A stretch of DNA of 64,000 nt from Tritrichomonas musculus (taxonomy: Eukaryota > Parabasalia > Tritrichomonadida > Tritrichomonadidae): assembly GCA_039105265.1 (NCBI GenBank), contig JAPFFF010000013.1, positions 3,534,001 to 3,598,000 on the forward strand, in the 5' to 3' direction. This document shows, one piece after another, positions 31,207-41,762 of this stretch (position 1 is the stretch's first letter; every line of letters starts with the position of its first letter). The position numbers were made by a program, and so were the translations under genes. The notes beneath the pieces are model-generated. The model made no database searches. It saw only the letters and a list, made by a program, of their open reading frames with translations, and was not told the origin of the DNA.

Positions 31207-32360
31207 TGATAGTAGTATAGGGTTGGCGCGTCTGACCCCTAGATACGGATTCCTATTCTAGCTCCCCCTAATTCCTAGGAATCCTACAATCTTTATAGTG
31301 CAGGGTCTCACTCGTCACAAAACCCCTAAGATTAGCTCTTTTGCAGGGTTTTACGTCGATTTTCGGAAATTGCACACACGTGATCTGGAGGTAAAATTCG
31401 GATGCACTGAATCACGTTCTGGTATCGATTTCACATCCATGACATGACGTACGCGAGTGCTCAGGAACGATGTGATGTGTGTTTTCATGGTGAGGATGGC
31501 GTGAGTGATAATTAATACACGATAAATCAGTTATGGAGATTTGATGGTGTTTTAATAGGTATCGAGTGGACCCCCAGATATTGAGAGGCGTTATACAGTA
31601 TAAGATTCGTGAGTGAATGACGTTGACAAGCATGGTGAAACGAGGGGTCAGTGGGATAATCGTAAGTGAATGTGATTATGGGATATCGTTTTTTTATTCA
31701 GACTCAAATAACAGAACAAAATTACCCTCAATTGCGATATACTCCTAAGCAAGTAACTGCTGAGAAGAAACCTGGTATGGATTCATTGATGAATATAGTT
31801 CTCGATATCAAACGTGATGTTAAACGTGTTAAGAGTGCAATCGCTCCACAAAACGCTGAAGCTATGATACAGAAACACAATCAATCATCACCTAACTCAC
31901 CATGGTACATGAATAAGCGTGATCCCAACGGTCCTGCAGTATTAGCGAATCTCACTGATTTTAATAGTGATGATATCCCTGATGTCATCGTTTATGATAA
32001 ACGCGGTAATCCATTAATCGTTAACGGATGGACTACAAAGAAGAGTGAATGGGCTGACGATTTAGTATATTACACAGCACTTCCAACAAGGGCTGCACGT
32101 GCACAAGTAAGAAATCAGCGAGGTAAATATCATGTTGATGCTCACGGAAATGAAGTTAAAGTATATATTAAGAGAGATTTCCTTCGCGATCAATTCAATC
32201 CTCAATACTTCAGTTACGATGATGCTACATCACAAGAATTAGTTGAGAATGTCGGTAGAGTTCGCCTCGATACTAGTTACTACGATCAGAACTTCCCATT
32301 CTATAAAGATGCAGTTAATAGTAAGCGATACACATCGACAGCACCTAAGATTTAAAATTG
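31207..32360 (+). mobile_element. Possible Maverick/Polinton-type element fragment
   Basis: A compositionally foreign block, clearly less AT-rich than its surroundings. It begins near AGTAGTATAGGGTTGGCGCG, has a non-coding left part of about 450 bp and one open frame (31678-32355). Large virus-like elements of the Maverick/Polinton group are abundant in trichomonads and have this base composition, which is the main reason for the suggestion. Only one edge and one gene are present, so it is an incomplete fossil. The family assignment is uncertain. Confidence 0.35.
31678..32355 (+). CDS. Protein of the possible Maverick/Polinton-type fragment
   Basis: 225 residues from the first ATG. A basic helical N-terminal region (MNIVLDIKRDVKRVKSAI) is followed by a compact domain starting NLTDFNSDDIPDVIVYDKRG with GNPLIVNGWTT, and then basic and aromatic segments. 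No enzyme motif is visible. The codon use and composition differ from the host genes on both sides. It could be a structural or accessory protein of the element. I do not recognise it firmly. Confidence 0.4.
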   Translation: MGYRFFIQTQITEQNYPQLRYTPKQVTAEKKPGMDSLMNIVLDIKRDVKRVKSAIAPQNAEAMIQKHNQSSPNSPWYMNKRDPNGPAVLANLTDFNSDDIPDVIVYDKRGNPLIVNGWTTKKSEWADDLVYYTALPTRAARAQVRNQRGKYHVDAHGNEVKVYIKRDFLRDQFNPQYFSYDDATSQELVENVGRVRLDTSYYDQNFPFYKDAVNSKRYTSTAPKI

Positions 32361-32794
32361 AATACTTTACCTTATTAAGCTCTCTTAGAAAATATAAAAA
32401 AATTATTTAATATAATTTATCTTATCATGTAAAATTGGATCAAGTTTTTTTGTAAGTCGCAATATAAACATATGCATTTTATTAGTTCCCATAATTTCTA
32501 GTATCTTTCTCTTTTCAAAAAAAAGTTATTCCATCAACCGCCCCAACAGTTGTTGGTAGATTTTTATGCAGATAATTGCACCAGTTAATAATCCACTTTT
32601 TTTCATAGGCGTTTTACTTCATGACTATTATTATTATTAATTTATTAATAATAAATTATTGTTAAATAAATAATAAGTCAATTTCTCTATAAGAAGACCT
32701 CTGACATAAAAAAGTTCTCAATTATCTTTTCATTATAGGGCCATTTATCTTTTCAATAGATATATAATTTAAATATCAAATAATTTAATTGTTT
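32361..32794. other. AT-rich intergenic stretch
   Basis: No gene or RNA seen. It holds only a short AT palindrome near 32630-32670 (ATTATTATTAATTTATTAATAATAAATTATT-like) and ends in the 5' region of the long ankyrin gene. Confidence 0.4.
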
Positions 32795-35700
32795 ATGACT
32801 GATACAAATACTTTTCTCCAAAAACTCAAAAAAATATATAAAAATCTTCTTTTGTATATCGAATTAGATAATGGCTCGAACATTGAAGATTTTCAAGATT
32901 TGAATAAAATGAATGATAAGTCTATTTTAAAATGTGTCCTTCATTTACTTTCTAATATTTCAAGTGATCATAACCATACATTTGATTTTGATCTTAAAAT
33001 CGAAAACATTTTAATCAAAACTCGACAAAACATTAAATTATTTTTTACAAATTTTGAAATTTTCACTATTTTCAAAAATAGTCGAAAACTTCTTTATTTT
33101 CTAATTAAAAAAGAAATGTTGACATTTGATGAGCATATAGAGCATATCATTAACAATGACCGATATTCTCGCCTAGGATACCCATTATATTTTTACAAAG
33201 AAATGACTGAAAATTTCAGAGAAAAATTGAATATAAATTCAATTGATCAAGAAAAACAAATTGAAAAGATAGAAAATCTTATTCAAGCAAATCCACAATT
33301 ATTTGATATTAAAAGAAAGAAAGGTCAAAATGATTCACCAATATGTGATATAATTCGAAGTGATTCAGTCAATGATTTCGTTTCATTTGCAACAAAGAAC
33401 AACATTTCATATTCATCAATAGTTCAACCAAGTGTATTTGAAACAAATTCTTTTTTGATTAAACACAGGCCAACTTTGATTGAATATTCAGTATTTGTGG
33501 GTTCAATTGAAATATTCAAATTTTTGTATAATAAAAACGTTGAAATAAATCCGTCAATTTGGCTTTATGCTGTCCATTCTCAAAAATTAGACTTGATTCA
33601 ACTTTTTGAAGAGTACTTTTTACCTAAAGAACAAGAAACTTATCAATTATGTTTGTTTGAATCAATAAAATGTCACCATAACGAGCTTGCACACTATTTC
33701 CTAAACAAATGTGAATTAAATTCAAATGAAAGCAATGATTTGACTTCAAAAATTATAAAAAGCTATAATTTTGAATATTTCCCAAATGATTTAAATAATG
33801 AGTTTGCTTTTTATAATTTGTGTAAATACGATTATCCATCATTAGTTGATTTTTTGATACATTCGGTTGATATAAATAAAAAAATATGCAGAAAAACAAT
33901 GAAAAAAGAAGAAGAAAAAACGGCATTGCAAATTTCAGTTGAAAAAGAAAATTTTGACATTGTTCAAATTTTACTAACGAAAAAAGATATTGACATAAAT
34001 TGTTTTTTGAATTATAGATCGAATTATTATTATAAAGATGAATTATACCAATGTTCAGCTTTGCATATTGCAGTATCCAAAGAAAATATTGAAATTATTA
34101 ATCTATTGTTGTCTCATGAAAAAATTGATGAAAATTTGAAGCTGCATTATGAGTATCAAAAAAAGAATGGAAAATATAAAAACACAATTGAGAAAACAGC
34201 TCTATATTTGGCTGTTGAAAAAGAAAATATTGAAATTATTAAGCTTTTATTATCTTGTTCGAAAATTGATCCTAATATTAAGTCAATATCTCAAGAAGAT
34301 CCGCCTGTATACAATTATGAAAAAGTACCATTACATTTAGCCATTGAAAAAGAAAATCTAGAAATTGTTAAACTTTTGTTACTTTCACCAAAAATTAATG
34401 TAAATATTAAAAGTGTCGATTATTGTTCCTCTGAATCTTCCTATAGAGTTGAAAAAGCAGCTATTCACATTGCCGTTGAAAAAAGAAATAAAGAAATTGT
34501 TGATGTTTTGTTATCAACACAGAAAATTGATTTAAAATCATATATGTTAACAAAAAGGATAAAAAATACATACACAATTGATAAGCAAAAGATAGCCTTA
34601 CATATTGCTATCAAAAATAATGATATTAATATTGTTGAATGTTTGTTAAAAGAGCAAGAAGTTGGTATAAATGTAAAAGAAAAGATTGTTACAACCAAAA
34701 GAACTGATTTTTATCATGAACTTTCACCTTTGCATATTGCAATTAAAAAAGGATTTGTTGAAATCATAAAGCTTTGTCTACTTCGAGATGATATTGATAT
34801 AAATGACAAATCTGTCACAAAAGAAGTCAAAAATTTCGGATTCAATGAAATTGAAAAGAAAAAGACAGCTCTTCACATTGCAATAGATGAAAAAAAAATT
34901 GAAATAATTAGAATTTTATTAATGAATAAAAATATTGATATAAATGCAAAAGCATCTTATTACGAATATGAATATGATGAATATGATAAGGAAATTGCAT
35001 ACAAAGAAAAAACTGCTTTTCTTATTGCAATTGAACAAGATAATTTAGAAATAGTTAAGCTTTTGGCCGAACAGCCAAATATTGATATTGATATTAGATT
35101 AATTGCTAGAAAGAGAGGAATAAATATAGCAACAAAAGTTAGGACTGAAAAGACAGCATTACAAATTTCAATTAGGCATGCATATATTGATATAATTGAT
35201 TTTTTGTTATCAATGAAAAAAATCAATGTAAATGATGAAATTGTTACAAATGAAGAAAGAAATTCTGGTAGAAAATATATTATAAAAACAGCACTTATAA
35301 ATGCTGTAGAAAATGGTGATTATGATGTCGTGAATCATCTGTTATGCAATGAATTAATAGATGTCAATTCTAAATTCATTTATAAATCCGAAGATTATGC
35401 AAAAGATCAAATTATACAAAAAAGAAAGACATCGTTACACATAGCTGTTAAAAAGGGATATTTGGAGATAGTAAATCTTTTATTATCTCAAAAAAATATT
35501 GACATTAATGAAAAATGTGTTTATATAGATACAATTGATCATGGATTTGTTATAAAGAATGCAGAAGTGATTGGCCATCAAGAAATAGAAAAGCAGAAAA
35601 CTGCATTGCATATTGCAGTTGAAGAAGGGAATATAGAAATTGTCAAATCACTGATATCACATCAAGATATTGATGTAAATGTTCATTCTATTTATGATAT

Positions 35701-36652
35701 CCAAATAAATAATGATTTATTAGAAAAGGTTCAAGAAAAAACAGCATTACATCTAGCAATTGAGCAAGAAAATTATGAAATGGTCGAGTGCTTGTTAAAT
35801 TGTTCAAGAATTGATGTTAACGCTATTGTAAGACTAAAGAAAAATGAATATGGGACGAAATATGAAAAATTTGGCGATTATATATTTGAAGGAATTGAAG
35901 TTAAAAAACAACAATACAAAGAAAAAACAGGTTTAATTATGGCAGTAAAAAATAAAAATATAACAATGGCAAAAATTTTATTATCAAAAGAAGGTATTGA
36001 TGTAAATTCAAAATTGATTAAAAAATTGTATCGACTCATGTGCAAAGAAAAAACTCCATTAATTATTGCAATTGAAAATGATGATATTGAAATGGTAAAA
36101 CTTTTATTAGAACAAAAAAATATTGATGTTAATGCCAATTCATTGTTTGTTGTAAAGCCAGGTGAAGAAATAACAATTAAGAACAAGAAAGAGAAAAAAC
36201 AAAAATCTGAGACCAATAACAAATCATATAAAGCAATGAAATCTGATTTAATAAATGAAAAGAATTTGCTTATAAAACAAATAAAGGATTATCATAATGA
36301 GGAAAATGAGAAAAATAAGAAAATAAATCCAAAATATGAAGAATATCGATATGAATATTCTGAATATTCTGATTTATCTGTTTCTGATGAAGATAATTAT
36401 GATATATCATACGAAGATTCAGAAGAAGGATTTATTGATGGAAAAAATGAAGATATGTCAGAAAATGCTTTGCATTTAGCAGTTCAAAAAGGGAACATTG
36501 ATATTATTAAAGAATTACTAAATCATAAAGAAATTGATATTCACATTAAAGATGCTTTTGATAGGGAACCTTTAGAAATGACAAACGATGAAAATGTAAA
36601 AGCATTATTTAAGACACCTGAAAAAAACTCAGCCAGTAAAGTTGAATATTAA
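32795..36652 (+). CDS. Long DUF3447/ankyrin-repeat protein
   Basis: 1285 residues from the first ATG (TTTATGACTGATACA). The N-terminal block and DUF3447 core (about 1-345) carry NISSDHNHTFDFD, FTNFEIFTIFKNSRKLLYFLI, GQNDSPICDIIRSDS and IKCHHNELAHYF. About 17-20 ankyrin repeats follow (about 370-1190), of the form TALHIAVEEGNIEIVKSLI..DIDVN. They are spaced by variable charged loops, so the repeat length is 45-60 rather than 33. An acidic, Tyr-rich linker lies near 1195-1240 (YEEYRYEYSEYSDLS, then VSDEDNYDISYEDSEEG), followed by a last ankyrin repeat. It is likely a large cytoplasmic interaction scaffold. The high regularity of the repeats indicates recent internal expansion. Confidence 0.9.
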   Translation: MTDTNTFLQKLKKIYKNLLLYIELDNGSNIEDFQDLNKMNDKSILKCVLHLLSNISSDHNHTFDFDLKIENILIKTRQNIKLFFTNFEIFTIFKNSRKLLYFLIKKEMLTFDEHIEHIINNDRYSRLGYPLYFYKEMTENFREKLNINSIDQEKQIEKIENLIQANPQLFDIKRKKGQNDSPICDIIRSDSVNDFVSFATKNNISYSSIVQPSVFETNSFLIKHRPTLIEYSVFVGSIEIFKFLYNKNVEINPSIWLYAVHSQKLDLIQLFEEYFLPKEQETYQLCLFESIKCHHNELAHYFLNKCELNSNESNDLTSKIIKSYNFEYFPNDLNNEFAFYNLCKYDYPSLVDFLIHSVDINKKICRKTMKKEEEKTALQISVEKENFDIVQILLTKKDIDINCFLNYRSNYYYKDELYQCSALHIAVSKENIEIINLLLSHEKIDENLKLHYEYQKKNGKYKNTIEKTALYLAVEKENIEIIKLLLSCSKIDPNIKSISQEDPPVYNYEKVPLHLAIEKENLEIVKLLLLSPKINVNIKSVDYCSSESSYRVEKAAIHIAVEKRNKEIVDVLLSTQKIDLKSYMLTKRIKNTYTIDKQKIALHIAIKNNDINIVECLLKEQEVGINVKEKIVTTKRTDFYHELSPLHIAIKKGFVEIIKLCLLRDDIDINDKSVTKEVKNFGFNEIEKKKTALHIAIDEKKIEIIRILLMNKNIDINAKASYYEYEYDEYDKEIAYKEKTAFLIAIEQDNLEIVKLLAEQPNIDIDIRLIARKRGINIATKVRTEKTALQISIRHAYIDIIDFLLSMKKINVNDEIVTNEERNSGRKYIIKTALINAVENGDYDVVNHLLCNELIDVNSKFIYKSEDYAKDQIIQKRKTSLHIAVKKGYLEIVNLLLSQKNIDINEKCVYIDTIDHGFVIKNAEVIGHQEIEKQKTALHIAVEEGNIEIVKSLISHQDIDVNVHSIYDIQINNDLLEKVQEKTALHLAIEQENYEMVECLLNCSRIDVNAIVRLKKNEYGTKYEKFGDYIFEGIEVKKQQYKEKTGLIMAVKNKNITMAKILLSKEGIDVNSKLIKKLYRLMCKEKTPLIIAIENDDIEMVKLLLEQKNIDVNANSLFVVKPGEEITIKNKKEKKQKSETNNKSYKAMKSDLINEKNLLIKQIKDYHNEENEKNKKINPKYEEYRYEYSEYSDLSVSDEDNYDISYEDSEEGFIDGKNEDMSENALHLAVQKGNIDIIKELLNHKEIDIHIKDAFDREPLEMTNDENVKALFKTPEKNSASKVEY

Positions 36653-36843
36653 CTTCTAGTTAAATAAAATAAATTTTATAATATGATTAAAATTTACTTT
36701 TTTTTAAGTTCAATTCATATAAATGAAACATAAGTTATATACATTCATTTAAGCTTATATCTACATAAATTGTAGGGAGAGGAGAGTATTCATATTATTT
36801 CCATCCCAGTAAGAATTACCTTAAAAAAAGTTATTTCAGATTT

Positions 36844-37558
36844 TTTGATTTACCTCAAAACCTTTCAGCAAAAAGTCGGAATAGTAAGTTTTCGATTATA
36901 TTAGCACAGTGTTTTAAAAGAGTATTCGCTCATTTAATTAAGCATCGTCCAAATAATACAGAAATTATAGTTTCAGATGACTGTTCTCCATCAAATGTAA
37001 AACGATCTTTATTAGAACAAATAATGAATGATCACCAAAATGAAGATGTATATGTTATTAGACATAAAAAATCTTTTGGAGCATTTCATACAAAACTTGA
37101 TGGCTTTTTATTCAGTGTTGGTGATTTTATTATGTCGATTGATGATGATGATTTTTTCAACGACCAATATTTCATTGAATTAAAAGAAACGACGATCAAA
37201 TCTCTCTCAAATAAAAAAGATTTAAATTTTATTATTGCGTTAGATTTTCCTTACATTAAAAAATGGATTAAATTACCAGTATCATTAAATGGTATGATAT
37301 CTGGTTTTCATAATCAGAGATGACGCTCCATTAATGATCCCTCTTTATATGCAAAGCAATAGCAGCCAGATTTTGTACTACCCAAATAAATACAAATATT
37401 TGGTTGACAGAGGCTGCCCAAGTCAGCATCATAGTAATTCATATCGTTCAAAAAGACGACAATACTTAAATGGCTACGAATTTCTCTGTGGATATATGAA
37501 ATCTATCAATCGAACAGATTTTGGACCTCTTGTAAATGCGGCCTATGGAATTAAATAA
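36844..37558 (+). pseudogene. Broken second copy of the GT2-like glycosyltransferase
   Basis: Near-identical DNA to 21493-22291. The copy starts inside the gene, at the codons for DLPQNLSAKSRN, so the membrane anchor and start are missing. It also lacks 14 bases at the ATYERPQ position and about 70 bases near 37314. There the junction (AATCAGAGATGAC) shows a short shared ATCA at the two edges of the missing piece. The acidic cluster SIDDDDFF is retained. The downstream flank also matches, for about 70 bases past the stop (AATCATTATAT..GTATAGATTGT). The copy is therefore a recent duplication of the gene's 3' part that has since decayed. Confidence 0.85.
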
Positions 37559-37773
37559 AATCATTATATTATGTATAGATTGTTTAATATTTTATATTGT
37601 AAACAGAAATATATCTTTTCTTTTACTTTAAATATTCCTGATTTTAAACGATTTTATTTTTAGTTGTAATTAAAAATAGAAAAATTGTAGTATATATAAA
37701 GTAAATTCAAGCAAAATCATTCTTAAGATATTTAATTCTTCTGATGTATTTGTAATATTTTCAAAAAACAAGT

Positions 37774-37847
37774 GCCTTCGTAGCTCAGTCGGCTAGAGCA
37801 TCGGACTTTTAATCCGAGTGTCGCGGGTTCGAGTCCCGTCGGAGGCA
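37774..37847 (+). tRNA. tRNA-Lys (UUU)
   Basis: A complete cloverleaf. Acceptor GCCTTCG pairs with CGGAGGC; the D arm is GCTC..GAGC. The anticodon arm is TCGGA-CTTTTAA-TCCGA with anticodon TTT. The T arm is GCGGG-TTCGAGT-CCCGT and the discriminator is A. No intron and no encoded CCA. A T run follows at once (CATTTTTTTATG), as expected for a Pol III terminator. Confidence 0.95.
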
Positions 37848-37902
37848 TTTTTTTATGAAAGAGATTTTAATATTTTTTAGAAAAAAATTTATTCAACCAA
37901 AT

Positions 37903-40900
37903 TTAATATCTTTTCCCCATTTCAATTACTCTTGTATTTTTTGGAAAAGAATTTTCATCAAATAATTCTACAGAACGAGGAATTGTAATTTCATCCAATG
38001 AACAACACTCGCCAAATGCATATTGCCCAATTGTTTTAATAAAATATGGTTTTTGAAAAGTCACCTGCTTCAAAGATTTGCATAAATAGAATGCTTTATC
38101 TCCTATTGAAATAACAGAAGAAGGAATATTTATTGCTGTTAAAGAAGAGCAATTTTCAAAAGCACTGTCTTCAATTTCTTTGACTTTAGAAGGAATTGTT
38201 ATTTCTTTTAACGATGTGCAATTTCTGAATAAATTTTTTTTGAAAGAAGTGACTAAAAAAAGCTTTTCAAAAGTTATTTTTTGTAATCTTCTGCATGAGT
38301 CAAATGCATTACTTCCAATTGAACTTACAGAAGAAGGGATTGTCATTTGAACAATAGAAGAACATCCTGCAAAAGCATTGTTTCCAATAAACGACAAAGA
38401 AGCTGGGTTTTCAAATGTTATTTGGTTTAACGATTGGCACATTGTAAAGGCGTCATTATCAATAGTAACCATTGAAGAAGGAATTGATATTTCAATTAAT
38501 GAAGTGCATCCTCTAAAAGCTTCTTTGCCAATTGATGTCACAGATGCTGGGATTTCTATTTCCTCCAATAAAGAACATCCCCTGAATGCATTATCGCCAA
38601 TTGATATAATTGATGGAGGCATCGATATTTGGTCCAATGATGAGCATCCACTGAACGCGTTATCTCCGATAAAAGTAACAGAAGGTGGAATCATTAATTG
38701 ATTAATGGATGAACAACCACTGAATGCATTGTTGCCAATTGATTTTAATGAAGAGTGGCTTTCAAATGTGATCTCGTATAAAGAATCGCACATAAAAAAC
38801 GAATTGTTGCCAATTGACACCAATGAGAACGGAATAAACAATTCACCTAATTCTGAGCATCCATTGAAGCAATCATCACCAATCGAAGTAGCACAAGGAG
38901 GAATTGTTATTTGAGACAGCATTAAGCATCCTTTAAAAGCATTATTACCAATTGTTAATACTGATGATGGAATGCTTATTTCTGCCAATGAAGAGCACCC
39001 ATTAAAGGTATTATCTTCAATTGATTCTATTTGAGAATGAATTGTTACAAGCGAAAGCGCTTTGCATCCTTTAAATGCTCCATTTCCAATTGACATAACA
39101 GATGATGGAATTGTTATCTGATGCAAAGATATGCAATCACGAAAAGCTTCATTTTTTATTGAAGTAACAGAAGAAGGAATTGTTATTTTAGTCAATGAAG
39201 AGCATCCAATGAAAGTTCCTTCTCCAATTTCTGTTACAGAAGTTGGAAACGATATTTCTGACAACTTCGTGCATTTATGAAACATGTAATTTGTTAAAGA
39301 AGTAGCAGAAAGAGGAATCGATATTTGCTCTAATGATGAGCATTCACTGAAAGCATCCCATCCAATTGAAGTTACAGAAGGTGGAATCGATATATGTTGT
39401 AATGATGAGCATCTTCTAAAAGCACCTCTTCCGATTGAAGTCACAGAAGAAGGAATAATTATTTCTCTCAAATATGAGCATCCACAAAATGCATCCCATC
39501 CAATTGAAGCTACAGAAGATGGAATTTCAATTTGTTCAATTGAAGAACAATTAAAGAAAGTATCTTTTTCAATCAAAGTTATTGAAGATGGTATTTTTAT
39601 CTTTTCCAATGATGAGCATCCATAAAAAGCACCTTCTCCAATTGATTTAACTGAAGGAGGAATTGTTATTTGTGTAAGTCTTTCACATCCTTCAAAGCAA
39701 TTTGCTTCAATTTCATTTGGTTCATATGACATCAATAAATTTATTACTTCTTTGCTATCTCTTTTAGCTGCTATTTTTAATAGTGATATTACATTATGAT
39801 CAACTGTATTAAAAAAAAATAAACATTTAAAATTATTTTCGTGTTTATATCAAACTTACCTGAGTCCATTAAAAATTTAGCTATTTCTAAATAATCAAAC
39901 TTGCATGCATAAAACAAAATATAAATGTTCTCTATTTCTTGCGGAAAAAAAGAAAAATTGTTGTAACGAAAGCATAGATAAACAATGTTTTCTTTGAAAT
40001 TATTTTTGAAATCAATTTCTTCTTCTTCTTGAGTTGATAAATTATTTTTAATATAAGTGACAATATCGTTGTGATGACATTTAATGGATTCATTTATGCA
40101 ATCTTTGTAATTTTTATCTTCTGGTTCAATATGATTTTCTTCGAGAATATGAATTATTTCAGCATTTTTGCCGTGAACTGCACAAAGCCACAATGATGGT
40201 GTCAATTCAACACCTTCTCTAAGTAAATATTGAAAAATTTGAATTGAGCCTGAATAAACAGAATATTCAATAAATGAGATATTCTTCTTCTCAATTAAAA
40301 AATGATTGGTTTCATAAATAGATGTTTCTATTGTTGATCTTAAAGAGATATCATTTCTATTTATATGGGCAATAAATTCTGTAACTAGGTCTTCGCGTAT
40401 CAGCGTGCAAATATAACTCTCATTCTCCCCTTTTTTCCTTAAATTATCATAATTGTCAGGAAGATCTTTTTTGATAAAATCTCGTATATCATTTGGAAAC
40501 CATTTTTCATTGACAAATGGTTTGATTTCAGGCACAAAATATTGGGGATAATTTTGTTCGATAAATTTTTCAGTTGTTAAAATTTTTTTTGCAATATGAT
40601 CATCAATTATTATCATTTTTTCCTCAATGAGAAATAAGAGGATTTTTTTATTGATCTTAAAAATGTTGAAAATATCAGAATTTGAAAAATATTTTTTGAT
40701 ATTTTCTGTTAATAAAATAATAATTTTTTCTATTTTGTCGAAAAAGTTTAATTCTCGATGGTGGTCGTTAGATATATTAGCAATCATGCGTAATACCAAC
40801 TTAAGTTTATTCAGAGTACAACAAATATTTTCATCCTCAAAAATAATTTGAATATTTTGAAAGTTTTCTTCTTTGTTGATTTCATCATCAATAAAATCCA

Positions 40901-40952
40901 AAATATTGCATTGAATTGTTTTCATTTCATCCAAGTATTGCTGAAGATTCAT
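37903..40952 (-). CDS. DUF3447-BspA-like LRR protein, two exons or one frameshift
   Basis: The 5' part (40952 down to about 39860; ATG at 40952) encodes the DUF3447 block: MIANISNDHHRELNFF, YFSNSDIFNIFKINKKILLFL, GENESYICTLIRED and IKCHHNDIVTYI. The 3' part (about 39803 down to 37903) encodes an ankyrin-like helix pair (ISLLKIAAKRDSKEVINLL) and then about 25 BspA-like LRR units of 23 residues (IPSSVTSIGWDAFSECSSL). The two parts are out of frame unless 39804-39859 is removed as an intron or one base is gained in a T9 run. With the intron removed the product is 997 residues with no interruption. The intact sister at 6165-8462 has the same domain order in one frame. Leucine-rich BspA proteins may act in adhesion, but no signal peptide is seen. 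Confidence 0.75.
39804..39859 (-). other. Candidate 56-nt spliceosomal intron (alternatively a homopolymer frameshift)
   Basis: On the minus strand the segment begins GTAAGTTTGATATAAACACG and ends TTTTTTTTTAATACAG. Its removal joins the exons in phase 1 and produces a continuous protein. Against it, the trichomonad branch-acceptor motif ACTAACACACAG is missing, and the segment still reads as family coding sequence (GKFDINTKIILN). A one-base change in its T run would also restore the frame. Confidence 0.4.
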
Positions 40953-41762
40953 TTTTCTAACCTTCAAAATTTTAAATAAAAAAAAAGTCACTTTAAAAAA
41001 ATTTTCGAATTTTCATTCAATTTTTTTTCAATTGAAAAAAGTTAATAATCTCATTCAATTTTTTTTTCGACGGTTTAATAGAAAATGGCATGAGTATAAA
41101 AAAATTACTTAAAAACCTGATTATTTTCATTAAAAATAGGCCTTCGTTTTTAGACCTTTGGATATTGACATTATTAGACCAGCTAAATATACATTGAAAT
41201 ATAAACATAAATGTTTGATTTCTAATAAATAGTATTTTGAATCAAACAAACAGTAGTCAAAAACAACCGCTATAGGGTAATTTAGGCTAATAAATAATTT
41301 ATAAATAAATCTTCTAATTTCTCGACTTTTTATGAGATTTTTAAATTTCGCCAATTCTTTTTTAAAAATCAGAAGCCACTATTGTTTACACAAATATATC
41401 TATCAGATTTTTCTATTGAGCAAAAATAAAAGATATTTTTTATTACATTTATTTTTAGAATTAAAAATCGGCGGTTAGTTTTAAAAAGTTGAACTTTTTG
41501 ATAACATTGATTTTTAAAACATGAATAATGTTTTTCCTCTACGATAGATTTTTTTTGGGTCTATATAAAACTTGCTTAGAAAAAAAACGAAACAACAAAG
41601 CAATCATAATAAAATTATACAAAATGTTCAAATATGTAAGTGTCACATATCTCTTTTTCAAAACAAGCAATATTGGTATTATAAAAAAAAAATGCTTTCA
41701 TTCACAGGCAAAGTTAGATAATCAATCAACTTTTAATAATATTGTATTTCAATTTTTGTTGC
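40953..41762. other. 810-bp AT-rich gap
   Basis: No gene, RNA or paired repeat ends were found. It includes the upstream region of the ankyrin-LRR gene and, at its right end, about 60 bases resembling the 3' flank of the BTB-RCC1 gene at 4342, showing that the duplication of that gene included its downstream DNA. Confidence 0.4.

Noticed and set aside
34149-36222. Open frames opposite and within the long ankyrin gene
   Set aside because: Shadows of repetitive ankyrin coding sequence, with no independent motif or start context.
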